From JBDTMC01 sp039934475 (lineage in GTDB: Bacteria > Acidobacteriota > Terriglobia > Bryobacterales > Bryobacteraceae), in contig JBDTMC010000050.1 in the NCBI GenBank assembly GCA_039934475.1, forward strand, positions 1 to 25,681: a DNA stretch of 25,681 nucleotides. Reading direction: 5' to 3'. The notes under the pieces were generated by a model that was given only the letters and a program-made list of their open reading frames with translations, made no database searches and had not been told where the DNA came from. The number at the start of each line of letters is the position of its first letter. Within the stretch, counting starts at the first letter, position 1. Positions 17,501 through 22,526 of this stretch are shown in pieces. Position numbers and translations under genes: made by a program.

Positions 17501-17760
17501 ACGAGAACTCCTGGTGTGATTTCCTGCCGGCGGTGAAGGCTTATGGCAACGCCGCTGCCACGCAGACCACACTCGTCGGTTTCCCGTCGGCGCCGCTTCA
17601 GATCGCCGTCGTGAACGCGACCAGTTACGGCGAAACCGCCCCTACAACGCTACAGTCTAACTATTGGGTACGGGCGGAAGATGCGAACGGAAATCTCTCC
17701 GAGCCCTCGAATATGGTAGGCGCCCCGTCCCTCTGGACCGGCGCACCGCCGCTGCGTTAG
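14584..17760 (+). CDS. Exported modular lipase-like protein: hydrolase, propeller repeats, dockerin-like, FnIII-like
   Basis: 1058 residues. Residues 1-24 are a Sec signal peptide (KYPVLAAALAVAISLPALAQ). Residues about 40-325 are an alpha/beta hydrolase with oxyanion-loop motif VVIFIHGLGANASYWW, nucleophile Ser131 in FVCHSKGGLD (a CHSKG variant of GxSxG), likely Asp275 in KSDGLVSV and His300 in KNHVEVG. Residues about 330-805 hold seven repeats around a G-x-LY-x-GT core (GSLYVGT, DALYVGG, GRLHAVV, GFLYAPG, NKLYIGT, NGLYLGT, YGFFLGT), suggesting a seven-bladed beta-propeller. Residues about 814-865 carry two Ca-loop helices (DLNKDRVVDQLDVNLVM; DLDEDGVITANDARRL) like a type I dockerin. The end is FnIII-like (VNLTWNPVSGATRYHIYRMT). 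Substrate is unknown; triacylglycerol lipase or esterase is likely. Confidence 0.85.
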   Translation: MKLPKYPVLAAALAVAISLPALAQTTPPTPIPDPGAPTNLFYGAIPPNANAGPVVIFIHGLGANASYWWTSTNSPYLSAYNAGYRTAFISLSKNNAVNTDPVSVNATTLQQMLPFILQRYGVSKAYFVCHSKGGLDFQQAMVNSAAVRAMPKAVITLATPNSGSVFAEWVNGGPAIPAGTVPYATWRTQGALNEQIAQLIDNNIQSPGLQSIATTPIAPLRVQADTMFKSLQIPFMTVTGNAHPPINLSDPGTSATLAVSGYILDNVVTPGVKSDGLVSVPESKLPSAYAFDDATMAKNHVEVGTQSFPLVHGRLDGLEAMMSGFVKSATGGFGDASNTWAWSMRWFNGSLYVGTGRELQCATLATAAARSGGTYPGSSPCPADPANLKLAAEIWKWTPGQQPPNPSWRRVYQSPVTIPINDLNGNTVMTAQDFGYRNLFVYTENAGTPNAQDALYVGGVSTGSMFGLQPQYANNTYPPPRILRSTDGETFAVLPHDPGTFLGDITLNQTDINAVSFRSFETYNGRLHAVVTNLRGEGFAVAADSTPWQGNNHWRRVSPSLNDQYTPHIWALKAYNGFLYAPGGNRSTQTAQTDGYTVYKTDTTAAPDGSGNYVWTPVILYGGFQTAATQVQSPVALTVQISNNKLYIGTNRRTELIRIRPGDVWDLVVGYPRQVPAAGDLNSKYPCDTCPVATGATGDFKRPLSGFMNYFNNTFNAHFWQMGDSSNGLYLGTYDESVQVQQSTTINPFFNAIMGTDLLNTPDDGLTWKQLHYNGFYDVANFGTRSMEHTPYGFFLGTARNSGGTQIWVNNSVLDLNKDRVVDQLDVNLVMTAAAAKTKVAKGDPRDLDEDGVITANDARRLATMCTFSGCISPPRNMVPGAALASPTGLLAAPGPVPVPAGTRVNLTWNPVSGATRYHIYRMTQKTLGDILNDGPPGLTLSSLTADIPGYGTISLQDIKNGKFDSFCQNKANENSWCDFLPAVKAYGNAAATQTTLVGFPSAPLQIAVVNATSYGETAPTTLQSNYWVRAEDANGNLSEPSNMVGAPSLWTGAPPLR

Positions 17761-17782
17761 TCATCGGCAAGTCCGCGGAACG

Positions 17783-17820
17783 AGGCCGGGTCCGCCCTTC
17801 GGGGCGAACCCGGCCTTTCT
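17783..17820 (+). terminator. Strong intrinsic terminator after the lipase-like gene
   Basis: A 15-bp stem with one mismatch: left arm 17783-17797, TTCG loop 17798-17801, right arm 17802-17816, then a T-rich tract (TTTCTCGCTTT). It begins 22 bp after the stop at 17760. It also lies just beyond the stop of the convergent minus-strand gene (17832), where the hairpin could act too but lacks a U-run. Confidence 0.9.
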
Positions 17821-17831
17821 CGCTTTCAGAG

Positions 17832-18155
17832 TTAATTCGGATTCGCTGAGTTCCGGAGCGCCGTCGCAAGTTCGGCGAGCATCGGTCGAATCACCAACCC
17901 GGCGGCGTCAAAGCCATGGTCGGTCAACGCGTTCACAACGTCAGGCAATCGACCGCTGTACGCTGGGAACTCCACCATAATTTCGTGCCCAGAGCGATGA
18001 TGAATCTGAGGATTTACAGGGAAAGAAACGGAAGCCAAGGCTTCCAACAGGTCCTCCAGAAGATGAGGGACCACAAATAATCGAATTGAAACTAATTCGC
18101 CTTCAGCGCCGCCCAGAGCCGGCACCGGCGGAACAGGATTCCAGAAAACTCTCAT
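17832..18155 (-). CDS. Small predicted ACT/ferredoxin-like fold protein, family not recognised
   Basis: 107 residues from the ATG at 18155, which has an excellent ribosome binding site (AAGGAGA, 6-nt spacer). The frame stays open 43 codons further, but that stretch is an RNA hairpin with a poly-U run and not plausible protein. The predicted order is strand (ELVSIRLFVVP), helix (HLLEDLLEALASV), strand (VNPQIHHR), strand (HEIMVEFPAY), helix (GRLPDVVNALTDHGF), strand (AAGLVIRP). This beta-alpha-beta-beta-alpha-beta layout is that of ACT-like or P-II-like regulatory domains. It has no enzyme motif, signal peptide or membrane segment. It is the only gene between the leader at 18192-18257 and the terminator at 17783. 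A role in small-molecule sensing is inference. Confidence 0.7.
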   Translation of the reverse strand: MRVFWNPVPPVPALGGAEGELVSIRLFVVPHLLEDLLEALASVSFPVNPQIHHRSGHEIMVEFPAYSGRLPDVVNALTDHGFDAAGLVIRPMLAELATALRNSANPN

Positions 18156-18191
18156 GCGCGATCTCCTTTTTGAGGCGAGCGCACCGGCCCG

Positions 18192-18228
18192 AAAAACAAA
18201 AACCCCGCCGCTAAAAAGCCGCAGGGTT
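18192..18228 (-). terminator. Intrinsic terminator in the leader of the small-protein gene
   Basis: On the minus strand a 12-bp stem (AACCCTGCGGCT ... AGCGGCGGGGTT, one G-G mismatch and one G-U pair) closes a four-U loop and is followed by TTTTTGTTTTT. It sits 37 bases upstream of the ATG at 18155. There is no other coding gene just upstream, so it ends either a leader transcript (attenuation) or a separate small RNA. Confidence 0.75.
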
Positions 18229-18257
18229 GACGAACAGTTCTTCGTAGACCGACCCGC
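18192..18257 (-). promoter_or_regulatory. Candidate transcription attenuator with competing hairpins
   Basis: Upstream of the terminator, GCGGGT (minus strand, 18252-18257) can pair with ACCC-U-GC (18221-18227), enclosing an inner hairpin ACGAA (18241-18245) / TTCGT (18230-18234). This pairing uses the left arm of the terminator, so the two structures exclude each other. Further upstream, ACGTGG and CCACGT (about 18266-18323) and GATTCCAG/CTGGATC can also pair, suggesting that the structured RNA reaches to about 18350. I do not recognise a known riboswitch class, and there is no leader peptide rich in one amino acid. Confidence 0.45.
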
Positions 18258-18429
18258 CTTTAGCACTTTTTTACGTGGTTGCAAGTAGCTGGAACCTCAA
18301 GGGAGGCCCTAAATTAATCCACGTCGATCCAGACTAGCATCGCTGGAATCCGCTTGCAAGCGAAGACCGGGTTTGTGTCAACGGTTAATAGAAATGTCTC
18401 TTAGATTTACGGCGGCCGAAACGGCCTGC

Positions 18430-18825
18430 TCAGTGGATCTGACGGTTCTGAAGTTCAAGCAGCATCTTGCCAAACTTCTGGCGCTGCTTTTCGTCAAGGA
18501 TTTGCTCGATCTTGGCCTTGCCGCTGGCTCTGACTTCGTCCATCTGCGCCTGCAGCGTATCGTAGTACATCACGAAGTCATCAAGAATAGTCTCGATCTC
18601 AGCCGCCTGGGAAGACGTGAGTTCCAGTTCCTTCTTCCACTTCTGGAGGGAGATTTCCTTCCCTCCATTCTTCCAATACGGACCCACATGGCTCTTGTCA
18701 CCGGGATTGGCGGCAATCCGCAAAACCAACGCGCCCGTAATGCAGCCGCACAGATAGACCAGCAAAATAGCGGACAAAACCTTCGGGTTCCGCCAACCTG
18801 GTCTGGAGACGTTTATCATCGCCAC
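18430..18825 (-). CDS. Membrane-anchored CpxP/Spy-like protein of a sigma cassette
   Basis: 131 residues, starting at a GTG (18825) or at the ATG two codons later. One membrane segment near residues 15-36 (VLSAILLVYLCGCITGALVL) is followed by a periplasmic, all-helical domain. Helices include LQKWKKELELTSSQAAEIE (with the LTxxQ element of CpxP/Spy/ZraP/CnrX proteins), TILDDFVMYYDTLQAQMDEV and KIEQILDEKQRQKFGKMLLE. The family binds misfolded envelope proteins or metals. Only two histidines (45 and 131) are present, so CnrX-type metal binding is not obvious. It is seven bases after the anti-sigma gene in the same operon and may act as its sensor partner. Confidence 0.78.
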   Translation of the reverse strand: MAMINVSRPGWRNPKVLSAILLVYLCGCITGALVLRIAANPGDKSHVGPYWKNGGKEISLQKWKKELELTSSQAAEIETILDDFVMYYDTLQAQMDEVRASGKAKIEQILDEKQRQKFGKMLLELQNRQIH

Positions 18826-18832
18826 GGATTGG

Positions 18833-19303
18833 TCACTCGGAATACGCAGTCAATGTGACAAGAACTTTGTCCCGGTCTTGCTCCGGGTTAACTCCGAAGT
18901 CCGGAGACTTCTCATCGGTAGCGAGGATTACCTCGGGCGCGGAATCAAACGAACCTGTGTGCGGCCCTTCGACCGACGCGAGATACCCGCCTAGCAGCAA
19001 CAGCAACAGCGCCGATGAATACAACAGCCGGCGGGCAAAAGCCGGCTCAAGGAAATCCGCCCAAAACGAAGGGCGAGTGTCGGCCTCGATACGATTCAAA
19101 ACCCGGCCATAGAAGCCGGCCCGTGGCTCTGGTGTTTCCGCTGCGCGGAGCGAACGAAGCAAATGGGCATGCGCCTCCAATAGCGTCACTTCTTCCCGGC
19201 AAGACGGACAGGCAGTCAGGTGCTCCGCCAACTTCTTAAAGTATGGGGAACTCGTCCTGCCACCAAGATAGTCTTCAAGTCCTTCCTGGATCGGTTGGTG
19301 CAT
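18833..19303 (-). CDS. Zinc-finger (zf-HC2) membrane anti-sigma factor
   Basis: 156 residues. The N-terminal anti-sigma zinc finger is HxxxCxxC with His28, Cys32 and Cys35 (AEHLTACPSCREEV), followed by a helix suited to wrap the sigma factor. A single membrane segment (LLYSSALLLLLLGGYLA) lies near residues 92-108. The periplasmic tail is about 48 residues and acidic. GAGGG six bases before the ATG fixes the start. It lies 109 bp after the sigma gene and 7 bp before the CpxP-like gene. Confidence 0.88.
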   Translation of the reverse strand: MHQPIQEGLEDYLGGRTSSPYFKKLAEHLTACPSCREEVTLLEAHAHLLRSLRAAETPEPRAGFYGRVLNRIEADTRPSFWADFLEPAFARRLLYSSALLLLLLGGYLASVEGPHTGSFDSAPEVILATDEKSPDFGVNPEQDRDKVLVTLTAYSE

Positions 19304-19327
19304 TTTCTTCCCTCAAATTCATCCAAT

Positions 19328-19345
19328 CCACTCGCAACCACTCGC
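19328..19345. repeat. Tandem CCACTCGC pair in the sigma/anti-sigma spacer
   Basis: CCACTCGC occurs at 19328-19335 and 19338-19345, a 10-bp period, about 25 bp before the anti-sigma start codon. Two copies one helical turn apart could be a binding site, but the repeat is short and may be chance. Confidence 0.2.
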
Positions 19346-19412
19346 GGGTCTGTTTATTCTTTCGAATCCGCCCGCTTCTGTGGAGGACCTCACATTCGAT
19401 ACTGCTTCGCCC

Positions 19413-20105
19413 TTAAGCGGTAAGGGGGCCTGTCCCCCGGGTCAACCGCTGCGCCGCTTTCAAAAGCTTTTGCCGGGCGCGAAAGAGCTTAACCTTTATC
19501 GTATTCTCGTTCATCCCTGTCATTTCCGCCAGTTCCTCAACCGAATGCCCCTCAACTTCTTTGAGCATCATGAGATTGCGGTCTTCTTCGGAAACCTTAG
19601 CCAGAAGCTTCGTCACTAAATCCCGCTGTGCCAGCGACCGGTCGAACGGAACCTTGTCGCTATGCTGTTCGGAATTTTCCATACGCAGTGAGTCCTCTTC
19701 AGAGAAGTCGCTCTCGTAAACCAACTTCCGGACCTTCTTCTTGCGCAGGTAGTCGTAACACTCGTTAACGGTAATTTTGTAGATCCAGGTTAGCAGGGAA
19801 CTGCGAAAGTCGAAATTGCCAATTGAAAAGTAAATCTTGGCAAACACCTGTTGCGCAATGTCTTCCGCGTCATTGTGGTTGCGCAGGATACCGTAGATGA
19901 TCGAAAAGACCTTGCTCTGATAGCGTTCGACGATCTCCTTGAACGCCATCTCGTCCTTGGACTGGACGCGCTTGACGAGTTCCGCTTCCTCGCTATTCCG
20001 GTAGTCCACTCTGGTCTTTGCCTGGTTGGTCCGTTCCGGAAACCGGGAGCTTGCATCGACGTTTCCCGCCCCAGGAAAGGGAAGCGCGTCTGTCAGGCTG
20101 TTCAT
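19413..20105 (-). CDS. RpoE-like ECF sigma factor (third of three)
   Basis: 230 residues. A non-conserved, polar N-terminal extension of about 40 residues precedes sigma-2 (ELVKRVQSKDEMAFKEIVER; HNDAEDIAQQVFAKIY; SLLTWIYKITVNECYDYLRK). A charged linker follows (FSEEDSLRMENSEQHSDK), then sigma-4 (VSEEDRNLMMLKEVEGHSV; ELAEMTGMNENTIKVKLF). It heads a three-gene cassette with a zinc-finger anti-sigma and a CpxP-like protein. AAGG sits only two bases before the ATG, so the ribosome binding site is weak. The extension could mean a later start, but the next in-frame ATG (in DEMAFKE) would delete part of sigma-2. Confidence 0.9.
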   Translation of the reverse strand: MNSLTDALPFPGAGNVDASSRFPERTNQAKTRVDYRNSEEAELVKRVQSKDEMAFKEIVERYQSKVFSIIYGILRNHNDAEDIAQQVFAKIYFSIGNFDFRSSLLTWIYKITVNECYDYLRKKKVRKLVYESDFSEEDSLRMENSEQHSDKVPFDRSLAQRDLVTKLLAKVSEEDRNLMMLKEVEGHSVEELAEMTGMNENTIKVKLFRARQKLLKAAQRLTRGTGPLTA

Positions 20106-20153
20106 GACCTTACGGACGCATTCCCGCGCTCTGGGGTTTCACCGGCGTTCCGG

Positions 20154-20189
20154 GTATTCGATTGAGCCGTAGCGCCTTTTGTCGAATAC
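20154..20189. repeat. 8-bp inverted repeat upstream of the third sigma gene
   Basis: GTATTCGA (20154-20161) and TCGAATAC (20182-20189) are perfect inverted copies separated by 20 nt. They lie 49-84 bases upstream of the sigma start at 20105, in its promoter or leader. The arms could bind a dimeric regulator or form a loose RNA hairpin. Confidence 0.35.
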
Positions 20190-20334
20190 GGCTTCTCGAC
20201 AACGCCCGCCGGACAGCCGAGGGACGTAGCCCGTTTCCTGTTCAAGATAACAGATTGAGGGCATCACCGGCCGCTGTCCCGGACCCAGTACCGTCCGGCA
20301 GCTGCGATTCCTCACGATATCAACAGGTTACGCG

Positions 20335-21174
20335 CTATCGAGCGCGGTATAGCCGCCACGCCTCTACGATATCCTTGCCCCGGAATCGGATCGTCCGGTC
20401 GTCCAGCACCTCCGCGCCCGTTCGCGATTCCGAATCCAGGCCCAGCGAGTTCCGTGTCGTATACTCGATCTGAAGCGTCACCGGGCCGGCAACTTTGTAA
20501 GGCCGGATCGACCCGATTTTCGCCACACTCCGCCGCGCCGCCTCCCGAATCAAGTCCCGCGCCGCCACCGCCGATAGGCTGATGCATGTGTACCGGCCGA
20601 TCCCTTCCTTCACCACCGCCAGTTCCGCTTGGGGGACGATCTCGTGTAATTCGTTCGCCGCCGCCTGATCCCCGGTCAAAAGGATCACCGGCGTACCAAA
20701 GTGTCCCGCCATTGCGGCGATCACGTCGATCTCCCCCACCGCCTTCCCATTCAGCAACATGTTCTGGATACCCAGGGAGCTGTAGCTGTGGGCCATAATT
20801 CCGCCCCGCACGTTGGCTTTACTGTGCTGGCCGACATAGGCCACCGCTGAGAATCGGCGTTCCATCAACATGGTGGCGCCCAGTCCGCCCATCAAGAGCT
20901 TTGCCTTCGGATGAATCGTCAGCGTAGAGAGCGTCTGGCTGCCGTCGTGGCCATCCCACACCAGGACCTCATCAACACCCCCTGCCAGAAATCCTTCGAC
21001 AGCGGCGTTAATTTCCCCGGTCAACAACTCCCTCATCTCGGCGTCTTTGGGATCTGTCTGATCCTGCCGGCACACGCCTCCCACACCCTCCGCGTCGGTA
21101 ATCAAAAACACCGTTCGTTTTTGGCCAGGTGCCGCAAAGCACCCGATCAACAGCAGAGGAAGCAGGAAACGCAT
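20335..21174 (-). CDS. Exported M55-family (DppA-like) metallopeptidase
   Basis: 279 residues. A short hydrophobic N-terminus (MRFLLPLLLIGC) could be a lipoprotein signal with lipobox LIGC (Cys12). The M55 zinc ligands seen in DppA are matched: Asp27 and Glu29 in LITDAEGVGG, His76 in WDGHDGS, His117 in YVGQHSKANVRGG, and Glu148 in GKAVGEIDV. The later VILLTGD and VVKEGIGR motifs also fit. DppA is a D-aminopeptidase that frees D-Ala from short peptides in the cytoplasm. An exported form suggests periplasmic peptide or peptidoglycan-fragment turnover, which is inference. AGGA lies seven bases before the ATG. It follows the LolA-like gene by 45 bp. Confidence 0.87.
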   Translation of the reverse strand: MRFLLPLLLIGCFAAPGQKRTVFLITDAEGVGGVCRQDQTDPKDAEMRELLTGEINAAVEGFLAGGVDEVLVWDGHDGSQTLSTLTIHPKAKLLMGGLGATMLMERRFSAVAYVGQHSKANVRGGIMAHSYSSLGIQNMLLNGKAVGEIDVIAAMAGHFGTPVILLTGDQAAANELHEIVPQAELAVVKEGIGRYTCISLSAVAARDLIREAARRSVAKIGSIRPYKVAGPVTLQIEYTTRNSLGLDSESRTGAEVLDDRTIRFRGKDIVEAWRLYRAR

Positions 21175-21219
21175 ATATATGTCCTATCACAGCACCCGCT
21201 TGCGGAAGAATAAATCCGT

Positions 21220-21936
21220 TTACTTAACAGGTTTGGTGAACGCCGAATCCGCAACCGGAACATTGTGCCGAATCGCGGTGAATTTGAAGATCTGCTCGTA
21301 TTCGTCGCTGTTGACTCGGCGTACGAGAAATGACAACTTCACGCCGTCCACATCGCGGTAATCGCCGTAGGACTCCTGATAGTTGACGATGCCGTCTTCC
21401 GCGTTGTTGCGCTGGAAATCACGCCCTGCCAGAAGACCGGTAGCCGTATCGAAATAGAGCTTCTCCACTTCGCCTGAGGGTGTTTTCACCTCCACCATCC
21501 AGGCGGCCTTTTCCCGCAGAACGGAATTCCTGGCAGTGGTTGTCACTGGGTACAAGTCTGTGAGATGGGCTGCCCTGTGGAAGTCATACTCCGTGGCGAA
21601 GACCGATAACTCCGCGCCGGACATGGCCCTCACGGAGTCAGAATCGCTAAACCAGCCTTGCTTTCCGCCAAAGATCACCGTGGAAACCTCATTCTCCCCG
21701 GAAGTCGTGGTGATCGAGTACAGGTTGGGCGCTTTCGCCAGAACCTCTACTTTGGAGACAGAGCCGTCGTCGGAAGTTTCCATCGTTCCTGTCATGGTTC
21801 TGGTGGAAATCGCGAGAATCTTCTCCGCCCCGCCCAACGCTTTGACGTAATTGGCGAACAACTCGGCCGCACTCGGGGGCTGCTGTGCCTGAGCGAAACA
21901 TGCGACGGCCACCAAGGTGATGAGCAGGCGATTCAT
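21220..21936 (-). CDS. Exported LolA/LolB-like beta-sheet protein
   Basis: 238 residues. A Sec signal peptide (MNRLLITLVAVACFAQAQ, cleavage after AQA) is followed by AAELFANYVKALGGAEKI and TRTMTGTMETSD, the usual opening of the outer-membrane-lipoprotein-sorting (LolA-like) fold widespread in Acidobacteriota. Successive beta-strands carry KVEVLAKAPNLYSITTT, TVIFGGKQGWF, WMVEVKTPSGEVEKLYFDT and YGDYRDVDGVKLSFLVRRV. Proteins of this kind bind lipids or other hydrophobic ligands; this one's ligand is unknown. A TACAAT box ends five bases before the ATG and there is no Shine-Dalgarno. Confidence 0.72.
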   Translation of the reverse strand: MNRLLITLVAVACFAQAQQPPSAAELFANYVKALGGAEKILAISTRTMTGTMETSDDGSVSKVEVLAKAPNLYSITTTSGENEVSTVIFGGKQGWFSDSDSVRAMSGAELSVFATEYDFHRAAHLTDLYPVTTTARNSVLREKAAWMVEVKTPSGEVEKLYFDTATGLLAGRDFQRNNAEDGIVNYQESYGDYRDVDGVKLSFLVRRVNSDEYEQIFKFTAIRHNVPVADSAFTKPVK

Positions 21937-21941
21937 AGCTC

Positions 21942-21947
21942 ATTGTA
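21942..21947 (-). promoter_or_regulatory. Candidate -10 box (TACAAT), leaderless spacing
   Basis: On the minus strand TACAAT is followed by five bases and then the ATG at 21936. This repeats exactly the arrangement seen at 1469-1480 on the other strand. No -35 hexamer is evident. Confidence 0.4.
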
Positions 21948-22008
21948 GACGCGAAAGACTTCGCCTTCCGCTGCTAAATCTATCGATCACAATCCCGTTT
22001 GCGCTATT

Positions 22009-22368
22009 TCAGTCCGTCACTTTCTCCGTCGTCGCCTCGACAACCTTAATCGCCGCGGCAGTAACGGAGCAGCCCAACTGCTTCGCGGACTCCGGGGTGA
22101 GATCCATGAATAGGGTGTTCACCGGACGACCCGTATACGTGAAGACCCGCGTCTCATTCCGGCCTACGCAGTTCAATGTAACCGCAATCGCTTCCACATC
22201 GGGATTGCTGCTATCCGCCGCCACCCACAGCCAGGACTGCGGAGGCCCTGGAGCATAGATCGCGACCGCGGGCGGGAGGTGAGCCGTTCCTCCAAATAGC
22301 TTCACAATCTTTACTTCGGCCTGCAAAAAGCCGGTAAGCAGGAACACCGCCAGAAATACTTTCTTCAT
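22009..22368 (-). CDS. Small exported protein of unknown function
   Basis: 119 residues with a clear Sec signal peptide (MKKVFLAVFLLTGFLQAE, cleavage likely after LQA). The mature part is about 100 residues and mostly beta-like (QSWLWVAADSSNPDVEAIAV, NETRVFTYTGRPVNTLFMDL), with two cysteines (VTLNCVG and KQLGCSV) that could form a disulfide in the periplasm. I do not recognise the family. AAGAGAC nearby upstream may serve as the ribosome binding site. It precedes the LolA-like gene by 72 bp on the same strand. The 158 bp upstream, to 22526, hold a TTGACA at about 22473-22478 on the minus strand but no matching -10 box. Confidence 0.65.
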   Translation of the reverse strand: MKKVFLAVFLLTGFLQAEVKIVKLFGGTAHLPPAVAIYAPGPPQSWLWVAADSSNPDVEAIAVTLNCVGRNETRVFTYTGRPVNTLFMDLTPESAKQLGCSVTAAAIKVVEATTEKVTD

Positions 22369-22526
22369 GTTTCGTCTCTTTCCGCCAACTACTCGAGTTT
22401 TCGGACGTCGGCCGGGGCCGTGTCCGCCTCCAACCTTTTATCGACAGAGAAACGAATTTCGATTACAGGGCGTTGTCAAGTTCTGGTATCTTCGAGCGGT
22501 TCTCCGCGCCGGCGTGGCCAACTTTT

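Noticed and set aside
18156..18284. 43-residue N-terminal extension of the small ACT-like protein
   Set aside because: It translates through a terminator hairpin and poly-U run; the internal ATG at 18155 has a far better ribosome binding site.
18414..18426. GGCCG-AAA-CGGCC hairpin after the CpxP-like gene as a terminator
   Set aside because: The stem is only five base pairs and no U-run follows on the minus strand.
18373..18858. 161-codon plus-strand frame opposite the CpxP-like gene
   Set aside because: The minus-strand reading has a membrane segment, an LTxxQ element and operon context; the plus reading has no support.
20200..20250. ECF-like promoter (TGAAC ... GTC) upstream of the third sigma gene
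   Set aside because: The match is weaker than the one at 7028 and lies far from the start; not enough to call.
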